Below are positions 8,271 to 16,209 of a DNA stretch of 23,654 nucleotides, piece after piece (positions within the stretch are counted from its first letter, which is position 1; each line of letters opens with the position of its first letter). The position numbers and the translations under genes are program-made. The stretch covers positions 1 to 23,654 of the forward strand of contig CAYUVK010000077.1 in the NCBI GenBank assembly GCA_964448105.1. Direction: 5' to 3'. The notes beneath the pieces were generated by a model. It ran no database searches and was not told where the DNA came from. It saw nothing but the letters and a program-made list of their open reading frames with translations. Origin of the DNA: CAVQBP01 sp964448105. GTDB taxonomy: Bacteria > Bacteroidota > Ignavibacteria > Ignavibacteriales > Ignavibacteriaceae.

Positions 8271-11200
8271 CTAATCATAATTAAGTATTGGACTAAGCCA
8301 CTTTTCTATTTCTTCAAAACTCATACCTTTTCTCCTATGGTAATCAAGAACTTGATCTTTACCAATTTTTCCAACATTAAAATATTTAGCTTCTGGATGT
8401 GCAAAATATAAACCGCTTACTGATGCAGCAGGATACATTGCCAAATTTTCGGTGAGCTTAATACAAGTATTTTCTTCGGCTAGAAGCAGATCGAAGATAA
8501 TTAGTTTTTCAGTATGATCCGGTTGAGCGGGGTATCCGGGAGCGGGTCTGATTCCCCGGTAATTTTCTTTTATTAAATCTTCATTAATAAATTCTTCTTC
8601 GGGTGCATAAGCCCAATATTTTTTTCTAACTAATTCATGGAGATGTTCTGCGAATGCCTCAGCTAATCTGTCTGCAAGTGCTTTAACCATAATGCTGTTG
8701 TAGTCATCGTGGTCTTTTTCAAACCTAGCAACAATCTCTTCAATTCCAATCCCAGCGGTTACAGCAAATGCACCAATATAATCTTTTACGCCGCTTTCTT
8801 TGGGGGCAACAAAATCGGCCAGTGCGAGATTGGGTAAGTTATCGGTTTTCTGTTCCTGAGACCTGATTGTGTGAAGAATTCTTTTTACACCTTTGCGCGA
8901 GTCATCAGTATAAATTTCTATATCATCATACCCGACTGAATTGGCGGGATATAAACCTAAAACTCCGTTCGCAGTCAATAATTTTTCAGCAATAATTTTA
9001 TCCAAAAGAATATTTGCATCGTCAAATAATTTTTTTGCAGTCTCACCATACTTTTTATTTTCGAAGATTGCCGGAAATTTACCTTTAATTTCCCATGTTA
9101 AAAATAAAGGAGTCCAATCAATATATTCTTTTAGCTTTGATAGAGGATAATCTCGTAAAACTATTGTCCCTAAATTTCCCGGTTTTTTAATTTTAGTTTT
9201 TGTCCAATCAATATTAAGCTTGTTTTTTCTTGCATCTTCAATAGTTAAATAATTTTTTACCGATTTTCTTTTTTTATGATTTTCTCTTACTTTTTCATAT
9301 TCATCTTTAATTTGATTAGTAAATTTTTCTTTTATTTTTTTATCGGGATTAATAAGATTACTTACAACAGGCACACTCCTTGAGGCATCAAGAACATGAA
9401 CGGTTGTACCGGAGTAATTAGGAGCAATCTTAACTGCAGTATGTGCTTTAGAAGTTGTTGCTCCTCCAATTAAAAGAGGTATTTGAAATCCTCTTCTTTC
9501 CATTTCTTTTGCAACATGAACCATCTCATCGAGAGAAGGAGTAATTAATCCGCTTAAACCGATAATATCAGCTTTTTCATCAATTGCAGTCTGCAATATT
9601 TTTTCAGAGCTGACCATTACTCCGAGATCGATAACATTATAATTGTTGCAGCCCAAAACCACACCAACAATATTTTTTCCAATATCATGCACATCGCCTT
9701 TAACAGTAGCCATCAAAACTTTACCTGCTTCACGGGTATCGTTCGATTCTTCTTTTTCTTTCTCGATAAAAGGGATAAGATATGCAACAGCCTTCTTCAT
9801 CACCCTGGCACTTTTGACAACTTGAGGTAAAAACATTTTTCCTGAACCAAAAAGATCACCGACTACATTCATCCCATCCATTAATGGTCCTTCGATAACA
9901 TCTAAAGGTTTTTCAAATTGCTTTCTTGCTTCTTCGGTATCATCTTCTATATGATCTACTATCCCTTTTATCAGAGCATGTTTTAATCTTTCTTTAACAG
10001 GAAGCTTTCTCCATTCATCAATTTTAGCTTCACCTTTTTCTTTTTGCTTTACCGTTTCTGCAAATTCGACTAATCTTTCTGTTGCATCTTTCCTTCTATT
10101 TAAAAGAACATCTTCAACAAGCACCAATAAATCTTTTGGAATTTCTTCATATACTTCCAGCTGCCCGGCATTCACAATTCCCATATCGAGTCCGGCTTTA
10201 ATTGCATGGTAAAGAAAAGCGGAATGCATTGCTTCTCTAACCATGTTATTCCCTCTGAAAGAGAAGGAAATATTACTTATACCGCCGCTTACTTTAGTAA
10301 AAGGCAGATTTTGTTTTATCCATCTAGTTGCTTCAATAAAATCGACAGCATAATTATTATGCTCTTCAATGCCGGTTGCAACTGTCAAAATATTAGGATC
10401 AAAAATTATATCCTGCGGCGGGAAGCCTATTTCTTCCGTTAATATTTTATAGGCACGGGCGCAAATATCAATTCTTCTTTGCAGCGTATCTCCCTGACCA
10501 TTTTCATCAAATGCCATTACAATTACTGCTGCACCATAACTCCGGACTTTTTTCGCGTATTCTTTAAATTTTTCTTCGCCTTCTTTTAAGCTGATCGAAT
10601 TAACAATGCTTTTCCCCTGCAGGCATTTTAACCCAACTTCAATTACAGACCATTTAGAAGAATCGATCATTATTGGAAGTTTTGCAATATCAGGTTCTGC
10701 AGAAAGAAGATTTAAAAATATTACCATTGCTTCTTCTGAGTCAAGAAGCCCTTCATCTAAATTAACATCAAGTATCTGGGCACCTCCTTCAACCTGACCT
10801 CTTGCAACCGATAATGCGCTTTCATAATCACCCGAAAGAATTAATTTTGCAAACTTTTTTGAGCCTGTAACATTTGTTCTTTCCCCAATATTAACAAAAT
10901 TGGTTTCGGGCCGGATTACAAGCGGTTCAAGTCCGCTTAATCTTAAGTAAGGTTTAACCTCAGGAGGTTTTCTTGGAGGATATTTCTTTGTAATTTCAGA
11001 AAATTGTCTTATATGTTCGGGTGTAGTTCCGCAGCAACCGCCGACGATGTTTAAAAATCCGTTCTTAGCATAGTCTTCCAAAACTTTTGACATCGATTCC
11101 GGAGTATCATCATATTCACCAAATTCATTCGGCAGCCCTGCATTCGGGTAAAGGCTAGTATATAAATTTGATATTTGAGAGAGCTCTTCAATAAATGGTC

Positions 11201-11966
11201 GCATTTCCGGTGCACCCAAAGCACAATTCAAACCGACACTTAATAAATTTTGAGTATGTGAAATTGAAATCCAAAATGCTTCAATTGTTTGCCCTGAAAG
11301 TGTTCTTCCGCTCATATCGACTACAGTACCCGAGATCATTATTGGAATTTGTTTTCCTGTTTGTCGGGAGAGTTCCATAATTCCGTAAAGAGCAGCTTTT
11401 GCATTTAGTGTGTCAAAAATAGTTTCGATAAGAAGAATATCTGCACCGCCATCTATTAATCCCCGCGCTTGCTCTTTATATGCATTGCTTATTTGATAAA
11501 AAGTGACAGCTCGAAATCCCGGATCAGTTACAGAGGGAGAAATAGACAATGTTTTATTTGTCGGACCAATTGCACCCGCAACAAACCTTTGTATTGAACT
11601 ATCTTTTTTATTGAATTCATTAGCGCATTCTTTTGCAATGATGGCAGCTTGCCGGTTTAATTCATAAACAAGATGTTCAGTTTTATAATCTGCCTGTGAA
11701 ATTGCACTAGCGCTAAAAGTGTTTGTTCCGAGTATTTCAGCACCGGAATTTAGAAAGGCCCGATGAATATCTTTTACTATTTCCGGCTGGGTAAGACATA
11801 ATATATCGTTATTCCCTTTTAAATCATGCTGATGATCCTTCAACAATGTTCCCCGGAAATCTTCTTCACTTAGTCGCAATTTTTGGATCATGGTTCCCCT
11901 GGGACCATCCAATAGCATTATTTTTTTTGATAATATTTTCTTAAGTCTTTCGAACGTATTTTCCAT
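8271..11966 (-). CDS. metH: Cobalamin-dependent methionine synthase
   Basis: 1231 residues, the full four-module enzyme that transfers the methyl group of 5-methyltetrahydrofolate to homocysteine. Residues about 1-325 are the homocysteine/zinc module, with ligands Cys248 (GLNCALG) and Cys311-Cys312 (VGGCCGTTPEH). About 350-620 is the pterin module (NIGERTNVTGS at 359-369). About 650-890 is the cap and cobalamin module, with the lower-ligand His760 in GDVHDIGKN, plus SGLITPS at 805-811 and GGATTS at 834-839. About 900-1231 is the AdoMet reactivation module with RPAPGYP at 1140-1146. All key residues are present, so it should be active and need B12. No obvious Shine-Dalgarno precedes ATG 11966. 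I see neither a cobalamin nor a SAM riboswitch in the 234-bp upstream region shared with hldD. Confidence 0.97.
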   Translation of the reverse strand: MENTFERLKKILSKKIMLLDGPRGTMIQKLRLSEEDFRGTLLKDHQHDLKGNNDILCLTQPEIVKDIHRAFLNSGAEILGTNTFSASAISQADYKTEHLVYELNRQAAIIAKECANEFNKKDSSIQRFVAGAIGPTNKTLSISPSVTDPGFRAVTFYQISNAYKEQARGLIDGGADILLIETIFDTLNAKAALYGIMELSRQTGKQIPIMISGTVVDMSGRTLSGQTIEAFWISISHTQNLLSVGLNCALGAPEMRPFIEELSQISNLYTSLYPNAGLPNEFGEYDDTPESMSKVLEDYAKNGFLNIVGGCCGTTPEHIRQFSEITKKYPPRKPPEVKPYLRLSGLEPLVIRPETNFVNIGERTNVTGSKKFAKLILSGDYESALSVARGQVEGGAQILDVNLDEGLLDSEEAMVIFLNLLSAEPDIAKLPIMIDSSKWSVIEVGLKCLQGKSIVNSISLKEGEEKFKEYAKKVRSYGAAVIVMAFDENGQGDTLQRRIDICARAYKILTEEIGFPPQDIIFDPNILTVATGIEEHNNYAVDFIEATRWIKQNLPFTKVSGGISNISFSFRGNNMVREAMHSAFLYHAIKAGLDMGIVNAGQLEVYEEIPKDLLVLVEDVLLNRRKDATERLVEFAETVKQKEKGEAKIDEWRKLPVKERLKHALIKGIVDHIEDDTEEARKQFEKPLDVIEGPLMDGMNVVGDLFGSGKMFLPQVVKSARVMKKAVAYLIPFIEKEKEESNDTREAGKVLMATVKGDVHDIGKNIVGVVLGCNNYNVIDLGVMVSSEKILQTAIDEKADIIGLSGLITPSLDEMVHVAKEMERRGFQIPLLIGGATTSKAHTAVKIAPNYSGTTVHVLDASRSVPVVSNLINPDKKIKEKFTNQIKDEYEKVRENHKKRKSVKNYLTIEDARKNKLNIDWTKTKIKKPGNLGTIVLRDYPLSKLKEYIDWTPLFLTWEIKGKFPAIFENKKYGETAKKLFDDANILLDKIIAEKLLTANGVLGLYPANSVGYDDIEIYTDDSRKGVKRILHTIRSQEQKTDNLPNLALADFVAPKESGVKDYIGAFAVTAGIGIEEIVARFEKDHDDYNSIMVKALADRLAEAFAEHLHELVRKKYWAYAPEEEFINEDLIKENYRGIRPAPGYPAQPDHTEKLIIFDLLLAEENTCIKLTENLAMYPAASVSGLYFAHPEAKYFNVGKIGKDQVLDYHRRKGMSFEEIEKWLSPILNYD

Positions 11967-12012
11967 CTATTTTTATTTGAGTTGTTGCTATACGCAGAAT
12001 TTTCTTAATCAT

Positions 12013-12042
12013 TCAGCCAAAGGCTGATCCGCCTCCGGCGGA
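12013..12042. repeat. Twin 15-base perfect hairpins, REP-like element
   Basis: TCAGCC-AAA-GGCTGA (12013-12027) is followed without a gap by TCCGCC-TCC-GGCGGA (12028-12042). Each is a perfect 6-bp stem with a three-base loop. This GC-rich island stands out from the AT-rich spacer and looks like an extragenic palindromic repeat. Only one copy is present in this window, so repetitiveness is inferred. Confidence 0.55.
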
Positions 12043-12055
12043 AATCCTACTCTTA

Positions 12056-12083
12056 ATCTTAATCCAAAACATAGGATTAAGAT
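12056..12083. repeat. 10-bp inverted repeat in metH/hldD spacer
   Basis: ATCTTAATCC (12056-12065), eight-base loop, GGATTAAGAT (12074-12083), a perfect match. It sits between two divergent genes, so it is not at a 3' end and is better read as an operator or leader structure than a terminator. Confidence 0.5.
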
Positions 12084-12104
12084 ATTGAGTTATATTCAAA
12101 GTTC

Positions 12105-12134
12105 TTTGTCCGGGTATAAACAGTCTTTCCTTTG
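12105..12134 (+). promoter_or_regulatory. Possible Bacteroidota-type promoter for hldD
   Basis: TTTG at 12105-12108, 18 bases, then TTCCTTTG at 12127-12134. This resembles the Bacteroidota -33 TTTG / -7 TAnnTTTG pattern with one mismatch and would give a leader of about 60 bases. Whether this organism uses that promoter type is unknown. Confidence 0.25.
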
Positions 12135-12200
12135 TAAAGATTTCAAATATAATTAAATTGTCTGCTAATAAAAATTAACTTAATCATTCTGAGGGTATGC

Positions 12201-13172
12201 ATGATTATTGTAACTGGGGGCGCCGGTTTTATCGGGAGTGCAATTGTCTGGAAACTTAATTCCCTAGGAAATGACAATATTATTATTGTAGATGAATTGG
12301 GGTGCGAAGAAAAATGGAAAAACCTTGTCGGGTTAAAGTTTATTGATTTTATAAACAAAGATGTTTTTATTCAAAATGTTGAAAAAGGATTAAATATAAA
12401 TGTAAAATCAATAATTCACATGGGGGCAAATTCATCAACTACTGAAAAGGATGCTGATCATTTAATTAAAAATAATTATGAATATTCTAAAACCCTGGCA
12501 AAGTACGCTTTTAAAAATAATTTAAGATTTATTTATGCTTCTTCAGCGGCAACATACGGAGACGGTTCTTTAGGATTTAACGATGATGTGAAAAATTTGA
12601 ATTCTCTTCGTCCCTTGAATATGTACGGCTACTCAAAACATCTTTTTGATCTTTGGATAGATAAACACGGTATGATAGATAAAGTTGCCGGGCTGAAATA
12701 TTTTAATGTTTACGGTCCCAACGAATATCATAAAGGAGATATGCGCAGCGTAGTTAATAAGGCATTTGATCAGATTATCCATAAAGGGAAAGTAAGACTT
12801 TTTAAATCAAAAAATCCAAATTATAAGGACGGTGAGCAGAAAAGAGATTTTCTTTATATTAAGGATGCTGTAGATATGACACTTTTCTTCCTTGATAATA
12901 AAGATAAAAACGGTCTGTTTAATATTGGTTCGGGGAAGGCAAGAACATGGAACGACCTGGTGACGGCAATATTTAAAGCAATGAGTAAGCCTGATAATAT
13001 AGAATATATCGAACTCCCGGAACACCTTACCGAAAAGTACCAGTATTTTACCGAAGCAAATCTTTCAAAATTGCAAAGTGCCGGGTATACAAAATCACTT
13101 TACTCACTTGAAGAGGGAGTAACAGATTATGTTCAAAATTATTTGTTAAAAAATAAATATGTGGGATTATAA
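12201..13172 (+). CDS. hldD: ADP-L-glycero-D-manno-heptose 6-epimerase
   Basis: 323 residues, the family's normal length. It is a short-chain dehydrogenase-type epimerase making ADP-L-glycero-beta-D-manno-heptose for the LPS inner core, in the cytosol. Seen: the NADP-binding GGAGFIG at 6-12, HMGANSSTTEKDAD near 73-86, catalytic Ser in YASSAATYGDG at 112-122, Y142-x3-K146 in MYGYSKHLFD, and the second catalytic base Lys178 in EYHKGDM. FNVYGPNEYHKGDMRSV distinguishes it from UDP-galactose epimerases. ATG 12201 follows GAGGG at 12191-12195, and another ATG four bases upstream is out of frame. No other heptose gene is adjacent; it is divergent from metH. Confidence 0.95.
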   Translation: MIIVTGGAGFIGSAIVWKLNSLGNDNIIIVDELGCEEKWKNLVGLKFIDFINKDVFIQNVEKGLNINVKSIIHMGANSSTTEKDADHLIKNNYEYSKTLAKYAFKNNLRFIYASSAATYGDGSLGFNDDVKNLNSLRPLNMYGYSKHLFDLWIDKHGMIDKVAGLKYFNVYGPNEYHKGDMRSVVNKAFDQIIHKGKVRLFKSKNPNYKDGEQKRDFLYIKDAVDMTLFFLDNKDKNGLFNIGSGKARTWNDLVTAIFKAMSKPDNIEYIELPEHLTEKYQYFTEANLSKLQSAGYTKSLYSLEEGVTDYVQNYLLKNKYVGL

Positions 13173-13188
13173 ATTAACGCATAAAGAA

Positions 13189-13203
13189 TCCGGTAGAACC
13201 GGA
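13189..13203. terminator. Hairpin between convergent hldD and acidic-protein genes
   Basis: TCCGGT-AGA-ACCGGA is a perfect 6-bp GC-rich stem in the 58-bp convergent spacer. There is a moderately T-rich tail on the minus strand. It could serve both genes as a weak bidirectional terminator. Confidence 0.45.
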
Positions 13204-13230
13204 CTAATTAAAGTTCCTATTTTTAAGTTT

Positions 13231-13563
13231 TTAATTATAAGGCGTTTCATCCTCATCGAATAAATCATCTTCGTCATCATCTTCTTCAAAATCGAAATCT
13301 TCTTCGTAGAAATCTTCGTCTGTAGGTTCATCCTCGGGATCAGCATCTTCAAATTCATCATCATCCCCGAAGTCATCGTCATCCCCAAAATCCTCATCAT
13401 CTTCATCATCAAAATCCTCATCTTCATCATCACGATAAGCGCCTGCAAAATATCTTTCCGATTCAAGAGAATGTTCATTATATGAATTAAAGTAATTTTC
13501 TTTAATTGAATCGTTCACTTCCTCATCAAAAGCGTTTTCCGAAATATTATTTAATTCGGTCAT
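13231..13563 (-). CDS. Extremely acidic small protein with Phe-punctuated Asp/Glu tail
   Basis: 110 residues. Residues 1-44 are mixed (MTELNNISENAFDEEVNDSIKEN and so on). Residues 45-106 contain 46 Asp or Glu, and no Lys or Arg occurs after Arg44. Single Phe/Tyr residues punctuate the acid runs (DEDF, GDDDDF, GDDDEF, DEDFYEEDFDF). No signal peptide or known domain is seen. AAAGGAG lies nine bases before ATG 13563, which supports translation of this frame; a Met-rich reading of the same strand in another frame has no such support. A role as a nucleic-acid mimic, chaperone tail or binding partner of a basic protein is possible but unproven. Confidence 0.7.
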   Translation of the reverse strand: MTELNNISENAFDEEVNDSIKENYFNSYNEHSLESERYFAGAYRDDEDEDFDDEDDEDFGDDDDFGDDDEFEDADPEDEPTDEDFYEEDFDFEEDDDEDDLFDEDETPYN

Positions 13564-13807
13564 TTAAATATTCTCCTTTAAAAATAAATTTTTTTACCAA
13601 CTAAATATTTCTAAAATTATTTAAATAGCAAAATAATTTTTTATATTTATAAGCCGAATCTTAAAAGGTCAACTTTGAGCCTTTATGCTACAATTTTGTT
13701 CTTTTAATTAGTAGACTTATTATTTACCTAAAAAATAACTAATACCATCAAAAATTATATTAGTATTATTATAGTGTCAATACATTAAGAAATAAAAAAT
13801 AAATAAA

Positions 13808-14272
13808 ATGAAACTAGCCACACTTTGTTATATTACAGATAAAAACAGGAATTCTACATTAATGCTTCATAGAATTAAAAAAGAAAATGATTATCATCAA
13901 GGTAAATGGAATGGTTTGGGGGGGAAGTTGAACGAAGGTGAAAGCCCAGAAGAATGTGCAATAAGGGAAATAAAAGAAGAATCGGGTTTAGTAGTGAAAA
14001 ATCCTCTATTAAAAGGTTTTTTAACATTTCCTAATTTTGACGGCGTTGATAACTGGTATGTCTTTGTTTTTACTTTTAATCAATTTGAAGGAAAATTAAT
14101 TGATTCTCCCGAAGGAAAATTAGAATGGATTTCAAATGACCGTTTAACTTCATTAAATCTCTGGGAGGGGGATAAAATTTTTCTCGAATGGGTTTTCCAG
14201 GAAAAAATCTTCAGTGCAAAATTTAATTATGAAAACGGAAATTTTTTAGATTATTCGGTTAATTTTTATTGA
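13808..14272 (+). CDS. Nudix hydrolase, MutT/MTH1-like
   Basis: 154 residues. The complete Nudix box spans residues 39-61 with Gly39, Glu45, Arg53-Glu54, Glu57-Glu58, Gly60 and Leu61 in the right spacing. It is preceded by GKWNGLGGK, typical of MTH1-like 8-oxo-dGTP/oxidised-purine diphosphatases. Such enzymes cleave a nucleoside diphosphate linkage with Mg2+. The real substrate cannot be assigned from sequence; nucleotide-pool sanitising is the best guess. There is no strong Shine-Dalgarno at ATG 13808 and no other in-frame Met before the fold. It is convergent with the quinone oxidoreductase gene. Confidence 0.88.
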   Translation: MKLATLCYITDKNRNSTLMLHRIKKENDYHQGKWNGLGGKLNEGESPEECAIREIKEESGLVVKNPLLKGFLTFPNFDGVDNWYVFVFTFNQFEGKLIDSPEGKLEWISNDRLTSLNLWEGDKIFLEWVFQEKIFSAKFNYENGNFLDYSVNFY

Positions 14273-14396
14273 TCTTAAAGCTTCATTAATAAGAGTTAAG
14301 TAGTTAAACAGAATTCTCTATCTGGTTTTTGTTTAAAAAATCTATTTCCAAGGTGTTATATTTCTTACAATCTTTTTAATCCTGGAATCTTTCAAT

Positions 14397-14445
14397 CCGG
14401 CTTCGTTCTTCTGCCAAAAGCATTCCTACAGAAGAACTTCGCCGG
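14397..14445. terminator. Long imperfect hairpin in convergent spacer
   Basis: CCGGC, then a TTC/TTC internal mismatch, then GTTCTTCTG pairs with CAGAAGAAC, TTC and GCCGG around a 15-base loop (14414-14428). It lies between the convergent Nudix and oxidoreductase genes, with a T-rich stretch after it on the plus strand (14455 onward). It may be a bidirectional terminator, or an interspersed repeat because of its size and GC content. Confidence 0.5.
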
Positions 14446-14473
14446 ACAGGTCTTTCATTTTTTTAATTTTATT

Positions 14474-15454
14474 TTAAATTACTTTCAAGACTAATTTTCC
14501 AATATTCTTATTGTCTTCCAGGTATTTATGAGCCACTGCGACATCCTTCCAATCAAAAACTTTATCAATAACCGGCTTTAATTTTCCTGTTTTAAATTTT
14601 TCCAAAGAATAAACTGCAAATTCATTTGTTAATTTTATTTGATAATCAAGATCCCTAGTTCGCAAAGTCGAACCGATAATCGAAATCCATTTTGACATAA
14701 TATTTCTAATATCGACTTCTTTAATTTTTGAACCGCTCAATGTTGCAAGAAATATTAATCTCCCATTTTGATTTAAACACCTGATATTCTTTTCAAAATA
14801 ATCTGCACCTATGAAATCGATAATAATATCGACTCCTTTATTATCGGTAAAATTTAAAACTTCATCATCAAACTGCTGCAATTTGTAATCGATTGCTTTT
14901 TCTGCACCAAGGTTTAAACAGACTTCATGTTTTCCTTTTGAAGCAGTTATAATTGCATGACCCCCTGCATCTTTAACAAGTTGCACTGCAGCAGTTCCTA
15001 CGCCGCTGCCACCTGCATGAATTAATACAAAATCATCTTTTCTTATTTTTGCATTCCAGAAAAGAGCTTGATAAGCGGTAAGAAAAACTTCCGGTATTGC
15101 GGCAGCTTCTTCAAAACATAATTCCACAGGTTTTTTAATAGCCATATCCTGGTGAATTTTTGCAAATTCAGCATAACCGCCACCGGGGATTAACCCGAAG
15201 ACTTCATCTCCTTTATTCCATTTAGAAACATTTTTCCCTAATTCTGCAACTTCCCCTGATATTTCCAATCCCAATATTTCGCTTGCTCCTTTTGGCGGAG
15301 GGTATTTACCTTGCCGCTGCATAATATCTGCACGGTTTAATCCGGCAGCATTTACTTTAACTAAAATCTCATTTTCCTTTATTTTAGGCTTTTCTGAAGT
15401 TCCGAATTGTAAATTTTCAATTATGCCCGGTTTTTTAACTACTATTGTTTTCAT
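14474..15454 (-). CDS. NAD(P)H:quinone oxidoreductase, zinc-free MDR family (PIG3-like)
   Basis: 326 residues from MKTIVVKKPG. An upstream in-frame ATG at 15493 would add 13 residues (MSIKFSIIQKRSD) that are not part of the family, so I prefer the start at 15454, which has AAGAAG nearby. Seen: catalytic-domain AAGLNRADIMQRQGKYPPPKGASEILGLEISG, GDEVFGLIPGGGYAE, and the NADPH-binding HAGGSGVGTAAVQLVK at 146-161. The Cys/His zinc ligands of alcohol dehydrogenases are absent. The closest named group is the TP53I3/PIG3-like quinone reductases, which reduce quinones with NADPH in the cytosol. Possible role in redox or xenobiotic protection. Confidence 0.88.
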   Translation of the reverse strand: MKTIVVKKPGIIENLQFGTSEKPKIKENEILVKVNAAGLNRADIMQRQGKYPPPKGASEILGLEISGEVAELGKNVSKWNKGDEVFGLIPGGGYAEFAKIHQDMAIKKPVELCFEEAAAIPEVFLTAYQALFWNAKIRKDDFVLIHAGGSGVGTAAVQLVKDAGGHAIITASKGKHEVCLNLGAEKAIDYKLQQFDDEVLNFTDNKGVDIIIDFIGADYFEKNIRCLNQNGRLIFLATLSGSKIKEVDIRNIMSKWISIIGSTLRTRDLDYQIKLTNEFAVYSLEKFKTGKLKPVIDKVFDWKDVAVAHKYLEDNKNIGKLVLKVI

Positions 15455-15558
15455 ATCACTTCTTTTTTGTATAATAGAAAATTTTATTGACATGTACTAA
15501 GTTTTAACTTAATTTTACTTCGCTTCCTCTTAGCCGGATTGAAAATAAGCATCTCTTA

Positions 15559-15566
15559 TTGTGTCA
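15559..15566 (+). promoter_or_regulatory. TTGTGTCA motif upstream of SnoaL-like lipoprotein gene
   Basis: TTGTGTCA lies 47 bases before ATG 15613 and resembles the TTGTGACA motif seen before other envelope genes in the window. It is followed by an AT-rich stretch that could hold a -10 element. Confidence 0.2.
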
Positions 15567-15612
15567 TAATTAAATAAAAATAATTTAATAATAATTTAAG
15601 AAGGGTAAAGTT

Positions 15613-16143
15613 ATGAAGAAAACTTATCTAACATTACTTGTGATTTTTCTGTTGCTGTTTGTTTTCAATTCATGTCAAAAACCAGCTGAAGAGAATACAA
15701 TGATGTCCAATGAAAAAGCAGTTGTATATAAAGCTATGGATGCGTTCGATCAGGGGAATGGGGATGCCCTAGATGATTTAACAACGCCGGATTTTGTAGA
15801 TCACCAGATTGATACGATGCATACCAAGGCAAGGGGATTAGCAGCAGTAAAAGAAATGTTTCAAGCTTTCCATAAAGCGATTCCTGATTCAAAAACAACT
15901 ATCAATGCTATTGCAGTCACTGGCGATACTGTTATGGTATATAATACTGTAAACGGAACATTTAAAGATACTTTAATGGGTATCCCGCCAACAAATACAA
16001 TGATATCCTGGCCTGGAGTTGATGTTTTCCTGGTTAAAAACGAAAAAATTGCAGAACACTGGGGATTTTCAGACATGAATTCAATGCAGCAACTTATGAC
16101 GCCTATGCAGAATATGCCTAATGAAAAGATGAAAAAGAAATAA
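15613..16143 (+). CDS. SnoaL-like/ester-cyclase-type lipoprotein
   Basis: 176 residues. MKKTYLTLLVIFLLLFVFNSC is a lipoprotein signal with lipobox Cys21. Residues about 34-160 fit an NTF2-like SnoaL/ester cyclase domain: a helix with AMDAFDQGNGDALDDLTTPDFVDH, GLAAVKEMFQAFHKAIPD, and strands ending DVFLVKNEKIAEHWGFSD. The fold is used by polyketide cyclases and by many small binding or isomerase proteins, so the activity is unknown. The C-terminal tail (MNSMQQLMTPMQNMPNEKMKKK region, residues 155-176) is Met-rich. GAAGGG precedes ATG 15613. Expected to be anchored on the periplasmic face of a membrane. Confidence 0.82.
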   Translation: MKKTYLTLLVIFLLLFVFNSCQKPAEENTMMSNEKAVVYKAMDAFDQGNGDALDDLTTPDFVDHQIDTMHTKARGLAAVKEMFQAFHKAIPDSKTTINAIAVTGDTVMVYNTVNGTFKDTLMGIPPTNTMISWPGVDVFLVKNEKIAEHWGFSDMNSMQQLMTPMQNMPNEKMKKK

Positions 16144-16157
16144 AGTTTTATATTTTA

Positions 16158-16189
16158 ACGGGGCTGCTTTTTAATTTAGCAGCCTCCGT
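16158..16189 (+). terminator. GC-rich hairpin after SnoaL-like gene
   Basis: ACGG-GGCTGCT (16158-16168), nine-base T/A loop, AGCAGCC-T-CCGT (16178-16189): 11 bp with one bulged T, 14 bases past the stop. It lacks a clear U-run but is the only strong structure before the next gene, whose start at 16210 is close. Confidence 0.55.
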
Positions 16190-16209
16190 ATAGAAGTTAA
16201 AGAGTTTTT

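Larger units (their letters stand above)
12004..12189. promoter_or_regulatory. CTTAATC repeat cluster in the divergent metH/hldD spacer
   Basis: CTTAATC occurs at 12004-12010, 12052-12058, 12058-12064 and 12179-12185, and its reverse GATTAAG at 12075-12081. The first and last copies extend to an 11-base direct repeat CTTAATCATTC (12004-12014 and 12179-12189). Copies three and five form part of a 10-bp hairpin, 12056-12083. Clustering in a divergent promoter region suggests a regulator-binding array, though AT-rich chance repetition is possible. Confidence 0.4.

Noticed and set aside
8941..11380. Several 60-78-codon plus-strand frames opposite metH.
   Set aside because: All fall within the fully conserved metH coding sequence and show no family resemblance.
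11967..12200. Cobalamin or SAM riboswitch before metH.
   Set aside because: No B12-box-like or SAM-I core sequence could be found on the metH strand; the visible structures are the twin hairpins and the 10-bp palindrome.
13167..13478. Minus-strand frame rich in Met and Lys overlapping the acidic-protein gene.
   Set aside because: It is the shifted frame of the GAT/GAA repeat. The acidic frame has the ATG with AAAGGAG and this one does not.
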